In this document: in pieces, positions 17,804-26,103 of the stretch
Layout of the letters: every line of letters starts with the position of its first letter
How positions within the stretch are numbered: position 1 is the first letter of the stretch
Source of the DNA: Fructobacillus pseudoficulneus
GTDB lineage: Bacteria; Bacillota; Bacilli; Lactobacillales; Lactobacillaceae
NCBI RefSeq assembly: GCF_900108455.1
Contig: NZ_FNWS01000001.1
Coordinates: 310,001 to 374,000, forward strand
Length of the DNA: 64,000 nucleotides
Direction of reading: 5' to 3'
Translations under genes and position numbers: made by a program
The notes under the pieces: model-generated
What the model was told of the DNA's origin: nothing
Databases searched by the model: none
The model's input: the letters and a program-made list of their open reading frames with translations, nothing else

Positions 17804-18436
17804 TTACTTTTCTTCTTTTTCAACCATGGCAATGGCCTGATTCATCAACATATCGATGGCCACGAAGTTTTCGCCACCTTCAGGAACGATAATGTCAGCA
17901 TAACGCTTGGTTGGTTCAACAAATTGGTTATGCATTGGCTTAACCGTTGCCAAATACTGTTCAATCACACCTTCAACAGTCCGGCCACGTTCGTGAGTAT
18001 CCCGTTGCAAACGACGGATAAAACGGATGTCATCATCCGTATCAACGAAAACCTTTAAATCCAACAAGTTGCGGACACGCGCATCATTGAACAGCAAAAC
18101 GCCATCAACAATAATCACGTCTGCCGGTTCGATGTGAACCGTTTCGTTTGATCGCGTGTGTTGGGCATAGTCATAAACGGGAATATCAACTGCTTGATAT
18201 TTCATCAACTTTTCCAAATCAGCGACGAAGCGGTCGGTTTCAATCGAGTCGGGATGATCATAGTTGGTCTTAACCCGCTCTTCCATCGGCTTTTCGGATT
18301 GGTCTTTATAGTACACATCTTGTTGTAACAAGATTGGCGTATTTGCACTGAGGCGAGTAATCAGGGCCTTTGAAACGGTGGTCTTTCCTGAACCAGACCC
18401 ACCGGTAATCCCAATCAATAACGGTTTCTTTGCCAA
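17804..18436 (-). CDS. udk: uridine kinase
   Basis: The 210-residue enzyme phosphorylates uridine and cytidine in pyrimidine salvage. The Walker A motif GITGGSGSGKTTVSKAL is near residue 7, followed by LLQQDVYYKDQSEKPMEERV, YDHPDSIETDRF, YDYAQHTR and the RRLQRDTHERGRTVEGVIEQY segment. I prefer the TTG at 18436 because GGAGG lies five bases upstream. The open frame reaches a GTG ten codons earlier with no ribosome site, which would add an unusual GTGCPLEAIL segment. It ends at a terminator shared with the regulator gene. Confidence 0.93.
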   Translation of the reverse strand: MAKKPLLIGITGGSGSGKTTVSKALITRLSANTPILLQQDVYYKDQSEKPMEERVKTNYDHPDSIETDRFVADLEKLMKYQAVDIPVYDYAQHTRSNETVHIEPADVIIVDGVLLFNDARVRNLLDLKVFVDTDDDIRFIRRLQRDTHERGRTVEGVIEQYLATVKPMHNQFVEPTKRYADIIVPEGGENFVAIDMLMNQAIAMVEKEEK

Positions 18437-18537
18437 AATTGCCTCCAACGGGCATCCCGTGCCCACTAAATCATTTTTCTTATCTCGTCTATTTTACGTG
18501 ATAATCCGGGGAAAAGCTAGTCTAACTTTGTTTCGAC

Positions 18538-18564
18538 AAAAAAACAGCGTTACCGCTGTTTTTT
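18538..18564 (-). terminator. terminator after the MFS transporter
   Basis: AAAAAACAGCG/CGCTGTTTTTT is a perfect 11-base stem with a four-base loop, four bases after the stop codon. Confidence 0.88.
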
Positions 18565-18567
18565 CTT

Positions 18568-19920
18568 TTATTCTGCTTTTTGAACCTTAATCCGACTAGC
18601 CAACAAGTAACCAGACAATGGAATTAAAATAAACCAAGCAGCAGTTTGATTTAACGAAGCACCGTATGAAACGGTTTTACTAAAGATACCAATCAAGATA
18701 CTAGCCACCAAAATTGAGCTGGCTCCAATCACCTGGCGCATCGTGGTGATAATCGCCGTTCCGTGTGAAACCAAGTGTGTTGGCAAAGCATTGTTAGCTG
18801 CTGTAACGGCTGGCATCATAATAAAGGCATTGCCACCTTCAAGCAACATCGCCCCCAAAATAGCTAAGAGCAAGTACCGGGTTCCAAAGACGGCCAGATC
18901 CAAGTAACCCAAGACCATCATCGTTGATCCAAGCAAGACCAATGGACGCAAACCAATCTTTTCAAGTAGGCGACCAGCCCGTGGGTTCAATGATGAAAGG
19001 AAGACAGCCGCTGGAATCATCAATAACCCTGACAATACCGGCACCAAACCGTAAACCTTTTGGAAGTACAAAGGCATCAAAACCGTTGCGGTAATCAAAC
19101 CAGAGTAGGACATCCCCGTCAATAGCATTGCTGGCAGGTAGCCCGCATGGCGAAAGACCCGCAGGTCCAAGAATGGTGTTTTTTCTTTCAACTGACGAAT
19201 CACAAAGATGGTCAAAAAGAGAATGGAGACAACCAACGTTGTAATCAAAATCCAGTTCCAACCAGTGGCTGGTAGGACCGAAATCGTGTACAAGATACCG
19301 GCAAAGCCAATCAGCAAGAAGGCCGAGAGAAAGTCAAAACTGCGCGGTGCCAATTTGTGCGTATTTTCAATCTTTGATTGCATCGACATAATCAAAACCA
19401 GCAAGACCACAAAAAACAGGCCAAACAAAATCCGCCATGAACCCCATTGCAAAACAATTCCTGACACGATTGGACCAACTGCTAAGGCAGATCCCATGAC
19501 CAGGCCAACCGTTCCCATGGCTACCCCACGGTCTTCGGTCGGCGTATTTTCAATGATGACCGCCTGATAAGTTGGGAAAAGTGCACCAACCGCAATTCCT
19601 TCCAGCAAACGACCAATCACAACCCCGATGAAGTTTGGTGTCACCATGGCATATAACGTTCCAGCAAGAAAGATACCGACAATTAAATTCAGTAGTTTTT
19701 TTAATGGAATGTTATCAAGCAACCAGGGAGAAAGTGGCATGATTAAGGTCATCGCCACCATGAAACCAGAAGTCACCCATTGGACGTTCGCGGCGTTAAT
19801 CCCAAATTGCTTCATCAAAATCGGATAAGTCGTCGTCATCGTTGATTGTGAAATCGACATCGTAAAGGATGTAAATAACAAGACCAGCGAGAACGGCGAC
19901 AAGCTCTTAATATTTTTCAA
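18568..19920 (-). CDS. MFS transporter, DHA2 (EmrB/QacA) type drug exporter
   Basis: The 450-residue protein has about fourteen hydrophobic segments. It shows the DHA2 start TMSISQSTMTTTYPILMKQF and VQWVTSGFMVAMTLIMPLSPWL, motif A-like residues, and antiporter motif C (MGTVGLVMGSALAVGPIVSG), typical of proton-coupled drug exporters. Substrate unknown. The start is a TTG at 19920 preceded by GAGGAGGGG, a very strong ribosome site. The gene is monocistronic, followed by a perfect terminator, and lies between udk and ccpA with no evident functional link. Confidence 0.87.
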   Translation of the reverse strand: MKNIKSLSPFSLVLLFTSFTMSISQSTMTTTYPILMKQFGINAANVQWVTSGFMVAMTLIMPLSPWLLDNIPLKKLLNLIVGIFLAGTLYAMVTPNFIGVVIGRLLEGIAVGALFPTYQAVIIENTPTEDRGVAMGTVGLVMGSALAVGPIVSGIVLQWGSWRILFGLFFVVLLVLIMSMQSKIENTHKLAPRSFDFLSAFLLIGFAGILYTISVLPATGWNWILITTLVVSILFLTIFVIRQLKEKTPFLDLRVFRHAGYLPAMLLTGMSYSGLITATVLMPLYFQKVYGLVPVLSGLLMIPAAVFLSSLNPRAGRLLEKIGLRPLVLLGSTMMVLGYLDLAVFGTRYLLLAILGAMLLEGGNAFIMMPAVTAANNALPTHLVSHGTAIITTMRQVIGASSILVASILIGIFSKTVSYGASLNQTAAWFILIPLSGYLLASRIKVQKAE

Positions 19921-20002
19921 GGAAATCCCCTCCTCTTGTAATTATCCTTTTATTTTATAGAAATAATTGTCAAAAATCAAGTAATTTATAATCATTCTAA
20001 AC

Positions 20003-20030
20003 AAAAAGAGAAACCTTAGAATGGTTTCTC
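20003..20030 (-). terminator. terminator after ccpA
   Basis: GAGAAACC/GGTTTCTC with a seven-base loop, followed on the minus strand by TTTTTGTTT, ends the ccpA transcript. Confidence 0.83.
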
Positions 20031-20037
20031 CTGCTTG

Positions 20038-21051
20038 TTAATTTTTTCTAGTTGAGCCCCGACTGATCAGAGTATATGGCAATTTAATTTGTGTATCGTC
20101 TAATTTTTCGCCATTCATGAGCTTGGTTAACATCCGCATCGCTACCGCTCCAATATCATACTTAGGTTGGTCAATCGATGACAACTCTGGCCGAGCCATC
20201 AACGCATAATTGGTATTATTGGATGTCACAATTTCCAAGTCATCTGGCACCTTGTAGCCATGGTCTTGGTAGTAATTCAAAATTGAAACGGCCAGTTCAT
20301 CATCATAAGCCAAAACGGCCGTGACTTCTTGGGCCATTAAATCGGCTGCCTGAATCGTTCCGGCCGCATAGGTCCGGGCCTTCGCAAAGACTAAGCGGTC
20401 ATCAAAGGCCATTCCCGCCTTTTCCAGGGCATTCTTGTATCCCAGCAAACGAAAATCTTGGTCAATGGCTCGGTCGGTCGAACCAATCACCAGGGCAATC
20501 CGTTGGTGACCGCGGTTAATCAGATTAGTGGTGACCGCTTCAAAGGCTGCCACGTAGTCAATATTAACAGATGGCAACTGACCGGCATGATCAACAGAAC
20601 CAGCCAAAACAACCGGAGCGCGCAAGGCCGAAATAGCCGACATAACGGGCTTGGATAGCTTAGTACCCATGTAAATAATGCCATCCACCTGCTTGGTCAA
20701 TAGGTTTTTCAAAGCAGTCACGGCTCGATCTTGGTCGTCATCCGTATTGGTTAGCAAGGCATCGTATTGATACATTTGAGCGATATCATCAACACCTCGG
20801 GTTAATTCCGAATAAAAAACATTGGTTACATCTGGCATGACCACCCCGATGGTGGTTGTTTTCTTGGAAGCCAGTCCTCGGGCAACCGCATTTGGCTGAT
20901 AGCCTAATTCATCAATTGCTTGCAGGACCTTTTCTCTGGTTGTCTGACGAACATTGTTATTCCCATTCACCACCCGAGAAACGGTTGCCAGTGAAACACC
21001 AACTTTTTCGGCAACATCATAAATTGTTGCATTCTTTTTTTGTTCCGCCAT
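20038..21051 (-). CDS. ccpA: catabolite control protein A, LacI family regulator
   Basis: The 337-residue protein has the CcpA-type helix-turn-helix TIYDVAEKVGVSLATVSRVV with NGNNNVRQTTREKV and the hinge NAVARGLASKK, followed by a periplasmic-binding-protein-like effector domain beginning TTTIGVVMPDVTNVFYSELT. With HPr-Ser46-P it represses or activates carbon metabolism genes by binding cre sites. Length and N-terminus fit CcpA rather than a sugar-specific LacI regulator. GGAG lies nine bases before the ATG. A cre-like site overlaps its own -35, which suggests autoregulation. Confidence 0.9.
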   Translation of the reverse strand: MAEQKKNATIYDVAEKVGVSLATVSRVVNGNNNVRQTTREKVLQAIDELGYQPNAVARGLASKKTTTIGVVMPDVTNVFYSELTRGVDDIAQMYQYDALLTNTDDDQDRAVTALKNLLTKQVDGIIYMGTKLSKPVMSAISALRAPVVLAGSVDHAGQLPSVNIDYVAAFEAVTTNLINRGHQRIALVIGSTDRAIDQDFRLLGYKNALEKAGMAFDDRLVFAKARTYAAGTIQAADLMAQEVTAVLAYDDELAVSILNYYQDHGYKVPDDLEIVTSNNTNYALMARPELSSIDQPKYDIGAVAMRMLTKLMNGEKLDDTQIKLPYTLISRGSTRKN

Positions 21052-21090
21052 GGCCGCCGACTCCTTGATATATGTCTACTCTAAAGTATT

Positions 21091-21128
21091 ATCATAGCAA
21101 AAAAAGACCGGTACTACAAACGCTTACA
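21091..21128 (-). promoter_or_regulatory. ccpA promoter with overlapping cre-like site
   Basis: On the minus strand TTGTAG (21119-21114) and TATGAT (21096-21091) are 17 bases apart, with TG one base before the -10 (extended -10). The sequence TGTAAGCGTTTGTA (21128-21115) overlaps the -35 and fits the cre consensus except in the last half-site. The cre call is by eye. Confidence 0.62.
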
Positions 21129-21135
21129 CCGGTCT
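21098..21135 (-). terminator. terminator between the small membrane protein gene and ccpA
   Basis: AGACCGGT/ACCGGTCT is a perfect 8-base stem, followed on the minus strand by seven T. The loop of 15 bases contains most of the cre-like sequence, and the T tract lies in the spacer of the ccpA promoter, so terminator and promoter are interleaved. Confidence 0.7.
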
Positions 21136-21144
21136 AATTCTAAA

Positions 21145-21354
21145 TTATGATTTTGTTTCTCGGTGGTCTTCCGTCAGACTCTCGCGCTGATAGTGAAGAT
21201 ACGTCAACAACATAAAGCCTAAACTACCAACTACCAGCAAGGCAAAAGCCGCTAGCATGGTGACGCGCACCGGCCAACCATGGTTTGCCGCCCATAACAG
21301 GGCGACTGGATATGATGCTAGAATCAGAAAAACCCAAGCAAAACGCATTGCCAT
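21145..21354 (-). CDS. small two-helix membrane protein of unknown function
   Basis: I do not recognise this 69-residue protein. Two hydrophobic segments (about residues 5-22, WVFLILASYPVALLWAA, and 31-52, RVTMLAAFALLVVGSLGFMLL) are joined by a short GWPVR loop, and the tail YLHYQRESLTEDHRETKS is charged and probably cytosolic. AGGAGG lies eight bases before the ATG, so it is probably translated. It sits alone between the SprT-like gene and ccpA and ends in its own terminator. It could be a small stress or envelope protein; no function can be inferred. Confidence 0.75.
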   Translation of the reverse strand: MAMRFAWVFLILASYPVALLWAANHGWPVRVTMLAAFALLVVGSLGFMLLTYLHYQRESLTEDHRETKS

Positions 21355-21404
21355 TGTTTATGCCTCCTCTTATTCTCACCACCCATATTGTGCCTGAATT
21401 GGTA

Positions 21405-21959
21405 CTAATCTTCAAGCCCCGGCACCATTTTTTCGACTAGGCGGAGTCGACTCCGGCACTGGCCACAGCGATAACGGTCAGTATCAACCCGCCGCTTCCG
21501 GTAAAAATCATGACCATTTGTACACTGATAATGCCAGCGAAACGGTTGCTGCTTAGCAGGTCGAATCGCTGGAGCGTAGCGTGAGCCACCCACCTGGGCT
21601 AAGAGTCGTTTAAAGTCGGCATCCCGGTGCTGGTAGCCGCGCTGAGCCAAATGCAAATGATAATGCGTCAGCTCATGCTTCACAATCCCAATGAAGTCTG
21701 AGCGGTGGGCCATCTTGGGGTTAAAGTCGATGTGATGATCTTTTAAGTGATAGCGGCCACCAGTTGTTTGCAAGCGGCTGTTATAAACAGCTCGATGACG
21801 AAAGGGTTGACCAAAAAATTCAAGGGACACTCGTTCAACAAAGGCTTGCAAATCTGCTTCATCCAAATTGGCTAAAGCACCCGTCTGAACTTCTCCAGCA
21901 TTTTTGACTGCTGCGTGCTTGTGCGATTGGGTTGGCTGTTGTTTACGCTTGATGAACAT
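21405..21959 (-). CDS. SprT family zinc metalloprotease-like protein
   Basis: The protein (184 residues from the chosen start) carries the zinc motif HELTHYHLHLA, with the upstream SprT segment FFGQPFRHRAVYNSRLQTTGG and YHLKDHHIDFNPKM. The C-terminal part YQCTNGHDFYRKRRVDTDRY plus RCGQCRSRLR is a four-Cys-like zinc ribbon. It is a homologue of bacterial SprT-like proteins (YdcK), whose substrates are not known. The ATG at 21959 overlaps the end of acpP by 17 bases in another frame. The first 30 residues are low-complexity and polar, so a later start cannot be excluded. Confidence 0.83.
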   Translation of the reverse strand: MFIKRKQQPTQSHKHAAVKNAGEVQTGALANLDEADLQAFVERVSLEFFGQPFRHRAVYNSRLQTTGGRYHLKDHHIDFNPKMAHRSDFIGIVKHELTHYHLHLAQRGYQHRDADFKRLLAQVGGSRYAPAIRPAKQQPFRWHYQCTNGHDFYRKRRVDTDRYRCGQCRSRLRLVEKMVPGLED

Positions 21960-22191
21960 ACACGTAATCAACTAATTCCTGCATCGTTGCCAATGAATCC
22001 AGTTCATTATCAGGAATTTCTAAGTTGTATTCGTCTTCAATTTCAAGGACGAGTTCAACGACATCGATTGAGTCAGCACTCGTGTCCTTGGCAAAATTTA
22101 AGGCTGGCGAAATTTTTTCTTTTTTCAATGAGAAGCGATTGGCCGCTTCCTTTGCCAGCTGTTCGTAAATTTGCTCTTTTGTAAAAGCCAT
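21943..22191 (-). CDS. acpP: acyl carrier protein
   Basis: The 82-residue acidic protein has the phosphopantetheine attachment motif DTSADSIDVVELVLEIEDEY, with the modified Ser in ADSID near residue 41. It carries growing acyl chains in fatty acid and phospholipid synthesis. It follows plsX on the same strand, the common recG-plsX-acpP arrangement of Firmicutes. GAGGGAG lies upstream of the ATG. It is slightly longer at the C-terminus (DYVYVHQA) than typical ACPs. Confidence 0.92.
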   Translation of the reverse strand: MAFTKEQIYEQLAKEAANRFSLKKEKISPALNFAKDTSADSIDVVELVLEIEDEYNLEIPDNELDSLATMQELVDYVYVHQA

Positions 22192-22243
22192 CAGTAACTC
22201 CCTCAGCGATTGCTACTTGAACGACAAGCAGCAGGCTGACCAT

Positions 22244-23275
22244 TTATTTTTCAATTTTCTTTGCTTTCAAAGAATCTGCGTTTTCCTTAATGAAGGCAGT
22301 GGTCTTGCCAACCAAGTCTTCTTGAACCATCTTTTCAATTTGACCCATTGTATTAGCAACGGCATTTGCCTTAGCAGAACCGTGGGTCTTGACTACTGGT
22401 GCCTTAACACCCAAGACAACGGCACCACCCTGTTCGTTAAAGTCCATCTTATGCTTCAATGAGCGCAAAGCGGGCTTCAACAACAAGGCACCCAAAATAC
22501 CACGGAAGCCAGTCAATTTAATAGAATCCTTCAATTGATCCATCATTGTCAAGGCAGTCCCTTCCATAGCCTTCAAAGCGGCATTTCCAGAGAAGCCATC
22601 GGCAACGACAACATCAGCCGTTCCCTCCAAAATTTCACGAGATTCAACGTTGCCCAAGAAATTAAAGGCTGTGGCTTGCTTCATCAATTGGTGAGCTTCC
22701 TTGTGGGTTTCATCCCCCTTGTCTTCTTCACCACCGTTGTTGAGCAAACGAACACGTGGGTCCTTGATGCCCATCACTGATTGGGCGTAAAAACTACCTA
22801 AAATACCGTATTGGTACAAATGGCTTGGCTTGTTTTCTGCATTGGCCCCCAAGTCCATGAAGACAAATGAATCATTTGGTCCACCAAATGAAGGAATGGC
22901 AGAAGCCAAAGCTGGGCGATCAACCCCCTTGATGCGACCAACAATAAAAATGGCCGATGACAGGATGGCCCCAGTGTTTCCAGCTGAGAACAAGGCGTCG
23001 GCGCTACCTTCTTTAACAGCTTGAGCGGCACGAACCAATGAAGAATCCTGCTTGTTCTTCATCGCTTTAACAGGTTCTTCACCCATTTCAATCTCTTCGG
23101 TCGTTGGAATTAAGGTAATGCGGTCATCGTTTTGAATCAATGGACGAACCTTATCGGCAGTTCCAAATAACTGGAATTCCAATTCAGGATAACGGTCACG
23201 GGCAATCTCTACCCCCTTGACGATTTCATCAGGGGCAAAGTCCCCACCCATCGCATCAATAGCAATCTTAATCAC
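22244..23275 (-). CDS. plsX: phosphate acyltransferase PlsX
   Basis: The 343-residue enzyme converts acyl-ACP to acyl phosphate, the first acyl donor of phospholipid synthesis with PlsY. Typical motifs are IAIDAMGGDFAPDEIVKGVE at the start, FSAGNTGAILSSAIFIVGRI in the middle and DVVVADGFSGNAALKAMEG towards the C-terminus. The start codon is GTG at 23275, preceded by GAGGAG. It lies between recG and acpP, the usual neighbourhood. Confidence 0.95.
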   Translation of the reverse strand: MIKIAIDAMGGDFAPDEIVKGVEIARDRYPELEFQLFGTADKVRPLIQNDDRITLIPTTEEIEMGEEPVKAMKNKQDSSLVRAAQAVKEGSADALFSAGNTGAILSSAIFIVGRIKGVDRPALASAIPSFGGPNDSFVFMDLGANAENKPSHLYQYGILGSFYAQSVMGIKDPRVRLLNNGGEEDKGDETHKEAHQLMKQATAFNFLGNVESREILEGTADVVVADGFSGNAALKAMEGTALTMMDQLKDSIKLTGFRGILGALLLKPALRSLKHKMDFNEQGGAVVLGVKAPVVKTHGSAKANAVANTMGQIEKMVQEDLVGKTTAFIKENADSLKAKKIEK

Positions 23276-23313
23276 AATTTTTCTCCTCGTTTTTCAATAG
23301 TAATTAATCATTT

Positions 23314-25347
23314 TTAATCAAAATGGCGGAACTGCGCCATCGTTTGGGATAAGTAAGCCACCAAGGCCTGGTTATCCTCTTCTTGGTCCCAGCCACTTTG
23401 ACGGACCAAGGCTAATGCCTCTTGCTGCGCAATCGTCAGCATCGTTAGGTCCTTGACCGGGTCACCCACCTGAAATTCGGGCATCCCCGACTGCTTGGTT
23501 CCAAGGATATCCCCGGCACCACGAAGCTCTAAATCTTTTTGGGCTAATTCAAAGCCATCCGTCGTTTCAACCAAAGCGTTCAGGCGCTCTTTTCCATATT
23601 CCGTTTTCGGGTCTGCCACCAAAACGGTGTAGGACTGGCGGTCGCCTCGCCCGACTCGGCCACGCAGCTGATGAAGCTGCGCCAAACCAAAACGGTCAGC
23701 ATCTAATATTAACATAATCGAGGCGTTTGGAACATCGACTCCCACCTCGACCACAGTCGTTGCCACTAAGACCTGAATTTGATTTTCCTTGAAGCCTTGC
23801 ATCAAGGTGTCCTTATCTTCCTTTGGCAGGCGGCCATGTAGCAATCCGACCGTGTAATCCGGCAAATCAGCCTGCAGGCTTTGGTAAACCTCCGTGACAT
23901 TGCGAACATCCAGGGTTTCGGACTCTTCAATCAGCGGGGTCACTACATAGGCCTGGGCTCCCTTGGCTAGCTCAGCTTTAACTAGAGCCAAAGCTTGATC
24001 AAATTGCCGCTCCGAGAGCTGGCTGGTAATAATCTGCTTCCGCCCTGCCGGCAACTCATCAATAATCGAAACTTCCATTTCGCCGTAAGCAGTAATCGAA
24101 AGCGTTCTGGGAATTGGCGTGGCCGTCATCGCTAAAATGTCTGGGTTCATCCCACCTTCGCGCAACTTTGATCGTTGCTTAACCCCAAAGCGGTGTTGCT
24201 CATCAATCACCGCCAAACCAAGGTGGTGGAAAAAGACGTCATCTTGGACGAGGGCATGCGTCCCGACGACAATGTCAATCTCACCGGCTTCTAGGTCAGC
24301 CAAAATTTGCCGGCGTTGGCTTGCCTTGAGACCCGATGTCAGTAATTCCACCCGCAAATCGATGCCGGCCTGATCAAATAACTTAGCCAAGCTCTTGGCG
24401 TGTTGCTGGGCCAAAATTTCGGTTGGTGCCATCATCGCTGCCTGACAACCGGCCGTCACCGCTGCATACATAGCAATCGACGCGACCACCGTTTTTCCAG
24501 AACCAACATCACCCTGAAGTAGCCGGTTCATGTGCCGGGGAGCGGCCTGGTCGGCCAAAATTTCACCAACGACCCGGTCTTGGGCTGCGGTCAACTGGTA
24601 TGGCAGGGCCTGAATCAGTTGGTCCACGGCTGCTTGCTGATACTGGAGTGGTTGACCGCCAAAGGATTGGTCGGCTTGTTTCAACAGCTGGAGCCGCATT
24701 TGGAAAATAAAGAACTCTTCAAAGGCGGCTGACCGGCGCCCTGCCTTGGCTTCGGCGGAGTCTTTTGGAAAGTGCGTCCATTCGACTTGTTGATTTTTGT
24801 CCAACAAACGGTACTTCTCGCGCAAAGTGCTGGGCACCAAATTGGGCAGCTGGCCCCGAAATAGTCCCCAGGCCTGCTCAATCAAATCGGCGATGGTTTT
24901 CGCCTTAACCGACTTGGTGGCCGGATAGATTGGGTCTAACACATTCGTACTAGCCGGTACTAATTTGATAGCCGTTAAGGCTGCTTTGGCGGCGTTATAG
25001 GTACCATAGACAGCGACTTCCTGGCCAACTTCGATATTTTTGGCCACCCACGGCTGGTTAAAAAAGGTCACCCGGATATTCTCGCGGTCAATCAACAACC
25101 CTAAAACGGTCTGCGACCGCTTACCGTAACGCCGCACAATCGCTGGAGTGGAAACAATCCCTTTAAAGGTTACCTTTTCCCCATCAAGGGTTTCAGATGG
25201 CAGCCGGGCGCCTAAATCCTCATAACGAAATGGATAATAGGTTAATAAGTCTTCAATTGTAAAAATTCCTAGCTCGCGCAAGGCATCCTGCCGTTTTTGG
25301 CCAACACCCTTCAGCGTGGCAACGGAATCCGTTAAAGCCAGTGACAT
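23314..25347 (-). CDS. recG: ATP-dependent DNA helicase RecG
   Basis: The 677-residue helicase remodels stalled replication forks and Holliday junctions. The N-terminal wedge/OB domain precedes helicase motifs: Walker A LLQGDVGSGKTVVASIAMYA (about residue 275), MAPTEILAQQH, the DEQH box VIDEQHRFGVKQR, TATPIPRTLS, and motif VI HQLRGRVGRGDRQSY near residue 568. The ATG at 25347 follows GAGAGG by eight bases; the codon before it is a TTG and is not needed. Confidence 0.95.
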   Translation of the reverse strand: MSLALTDSVATLKGVGQKRQDALRELGIFTIEDLLTYYPFRYEDLGARLPSETLDGEKVTFKGIVSTPAIVRRYGKRSQTVLGLLIDRENIRVTFFNQPWVAKNIEVGQEVAVYGTYNAAKAALTAIKLVPASTNVLDPIYPATKSVKAKTIADLIEQAWGLFRGQLPNLVPSTLREKYRLLDKNQQVEWTHFPKDSAEAKAGRRSAAFEEFFIFQMRLQLLKQADQSFGGQPLQYQQAAVDQLIQALPYQLTAAQDRVVGEILADQAAPRHMNRLLQGDVGSGKTVVASIAMYAAVTAGCQAAMMAPTEILAQQHAKSLAKLFDQAGIDLRVELLTSGLKASQRRQILADLEAGEIDIVVGTHALVQDDVFFHHLGLAVIDEQHRFGVKQRSKLREGGMNPDILAMTATPIPRTLSITAYGEMEVSIIDELPAGRKQIITSQLSERQFDQALALVKAELAKGAQAYVVTPLIEESETLDVRNVTEVYQSLQADLPDYTVGLLHGRLPKEDKDTLMQGFKENQIQVLVATTVVEVGVDVPNASIMLILDADRFGLAQLHQLRGRVGRGDRQSYTVLVADPKTEYGKERLNALVETTDGFELAQKDLELRGAGDILGTKQSGMPEFQVGDPVKDLTMLTIAQQEALALVRQSGWDQEEDNQALVAYLSQTMAQFRHFD

Positions 25348-25443
25348 CAACCCATCCTCTCTTTTTGATAAATGTTATTTTACCACCATTGCCCCTTAAA
25401 ATAAATATTCTAGTCACTGCTGAAAATGGCAAAAATGATCAAT

Positions 25444-25470
25444 AAAAAAACGCCCATAATGGGCGTTTTA
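25444..25470 (-). terminator. terminator after the SemiSWEET-like gene
   Basis: AAAACGCCCA/TGGGCGTTTT with a three-base loop and a following T run, ten bases after the stop. Confidence 0.85.
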
Positions 25471-25479
25471 CAAATTTTT

Positions 25480-25800
25480 TTAGTGAATGAAAACCGTGAC
25501 AAAGGTCAGCATCCCGAAGAAAATTCCGGGGATGTTTGAGATGATGATTGGCCAATCCTTATAGGTCTTCAACCAACCATAACCAGTCCACAGCGAGGCA
25601 TTAATCATCGCAACTGCGGGCTGCAATGGATTAACGGGATTACCACTGAAGTTTGAGATAATCTGAGGGAAGTACGATACATACATCAAGATGTTCATCA
25701 CTGTTGCAACCTTCGAAAAGATTTTCAACATCTTAATTCGTCTAGCATCGACCTCCTTTTTTTCTTCCGGTGAAACATAATTATCAACACGCATGCCCAT
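25480..25800 (-). CDS. SemiSWEET-like PQ-loop membrane protein
   Basis: The 106-residue protein has a charged N-terminus (VSPEEKKEVDARRIKMLK) and three hydrophobic segments around residues 28-46, 60-77 and 84-105, the layout of a bacterial SemiSWEET half-transporter. The first contains the PQ motif YVSYFPQIISNF and is followed by NPVNPLQPAVAMINASLW. SemiSWEETs dimerise to move sugars across the membrane; a PnuC-like or other substrate cannot be excluded. AGGAG lies nine bases before the ATG. It has its own terminator and sits between recG and tRNA-Cys. Confidence 0.8.
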   Translation of the reverse strand: MGMRVDNYVSPEEKKEVDARRIKMLKIFSKVATVMNILMYVSYFPQIISNFSGNPVNPLQPAVAMINASLWTGYGWLKTYKDWPIIISNIPGIFFGMLTFVTVFIH

Positions 25801-25922
25801 ATTTTGTATCTCCTATTCCATTATTCGCTGAATAATTGTGTCAATTATAACACACTCAAATATTTTGCAAGGACAATACACCACGAACTGTTGGATAAGA
25901 CGGGCTTATCGATAAAAAATAA

Positions 25923-25955
25923 AAAAGTCCTGGCAAAATGTCAGGACTTTTTATC
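25923..25955 (-). terminator. terminator after tRNA-Cys
   Basis: AAAAGTCCTG/CAGGACTTTT-like stem with an eight-base loop followed by TTTTTTATTTTT on the minus strand, immediately after the tRNA. Confidence 0.85.
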
Positions 25956-25957
25956 AG

Positions 25958-26028
25958 AGATGGTAACCGGAGTCGAACCGGCGATCAGGGTGTTGCAGAC
26001 CCGTGCCTTACCACTTGGCTATACCATC
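25958..26028 (-). tRNA. tRNA-Cys (GCA)
   Basis: The minus strand folds as a 71-base cloverleaf: acceptor arms GATGGTA and TACCATC, the T loop GGTTCGACTCC, and an anticodon loop reading CTGCAAC with anticodon GCA. The discriminator base is T and the CCA end is not encoded. Confidence 0.95.
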
Positions 26029-26052
26029 AAAAGGCGTTAAACAACGCTTTTA

Positions 26053-26081
26053 ATTATAAAGAAAACCGTCACAAAATACAA
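26053..26081 (-). promoter_or_regulatory. promoter of tRNA-Cys
   Basis: TTGTAT (26081-26076) and TATAAT (26058-26053) are 17 bases apart on the minus strand, 25 bases before the tRNA. A bulged hairpin AAAAGCGTT/AACGCCTTTT lies between the -10 and the tRNA and may also end the upstream transcript. Confidence 0.78.
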
Positions 26082-26103
26082 GGTTATCCGAGCAAAAATC
26101 CGA

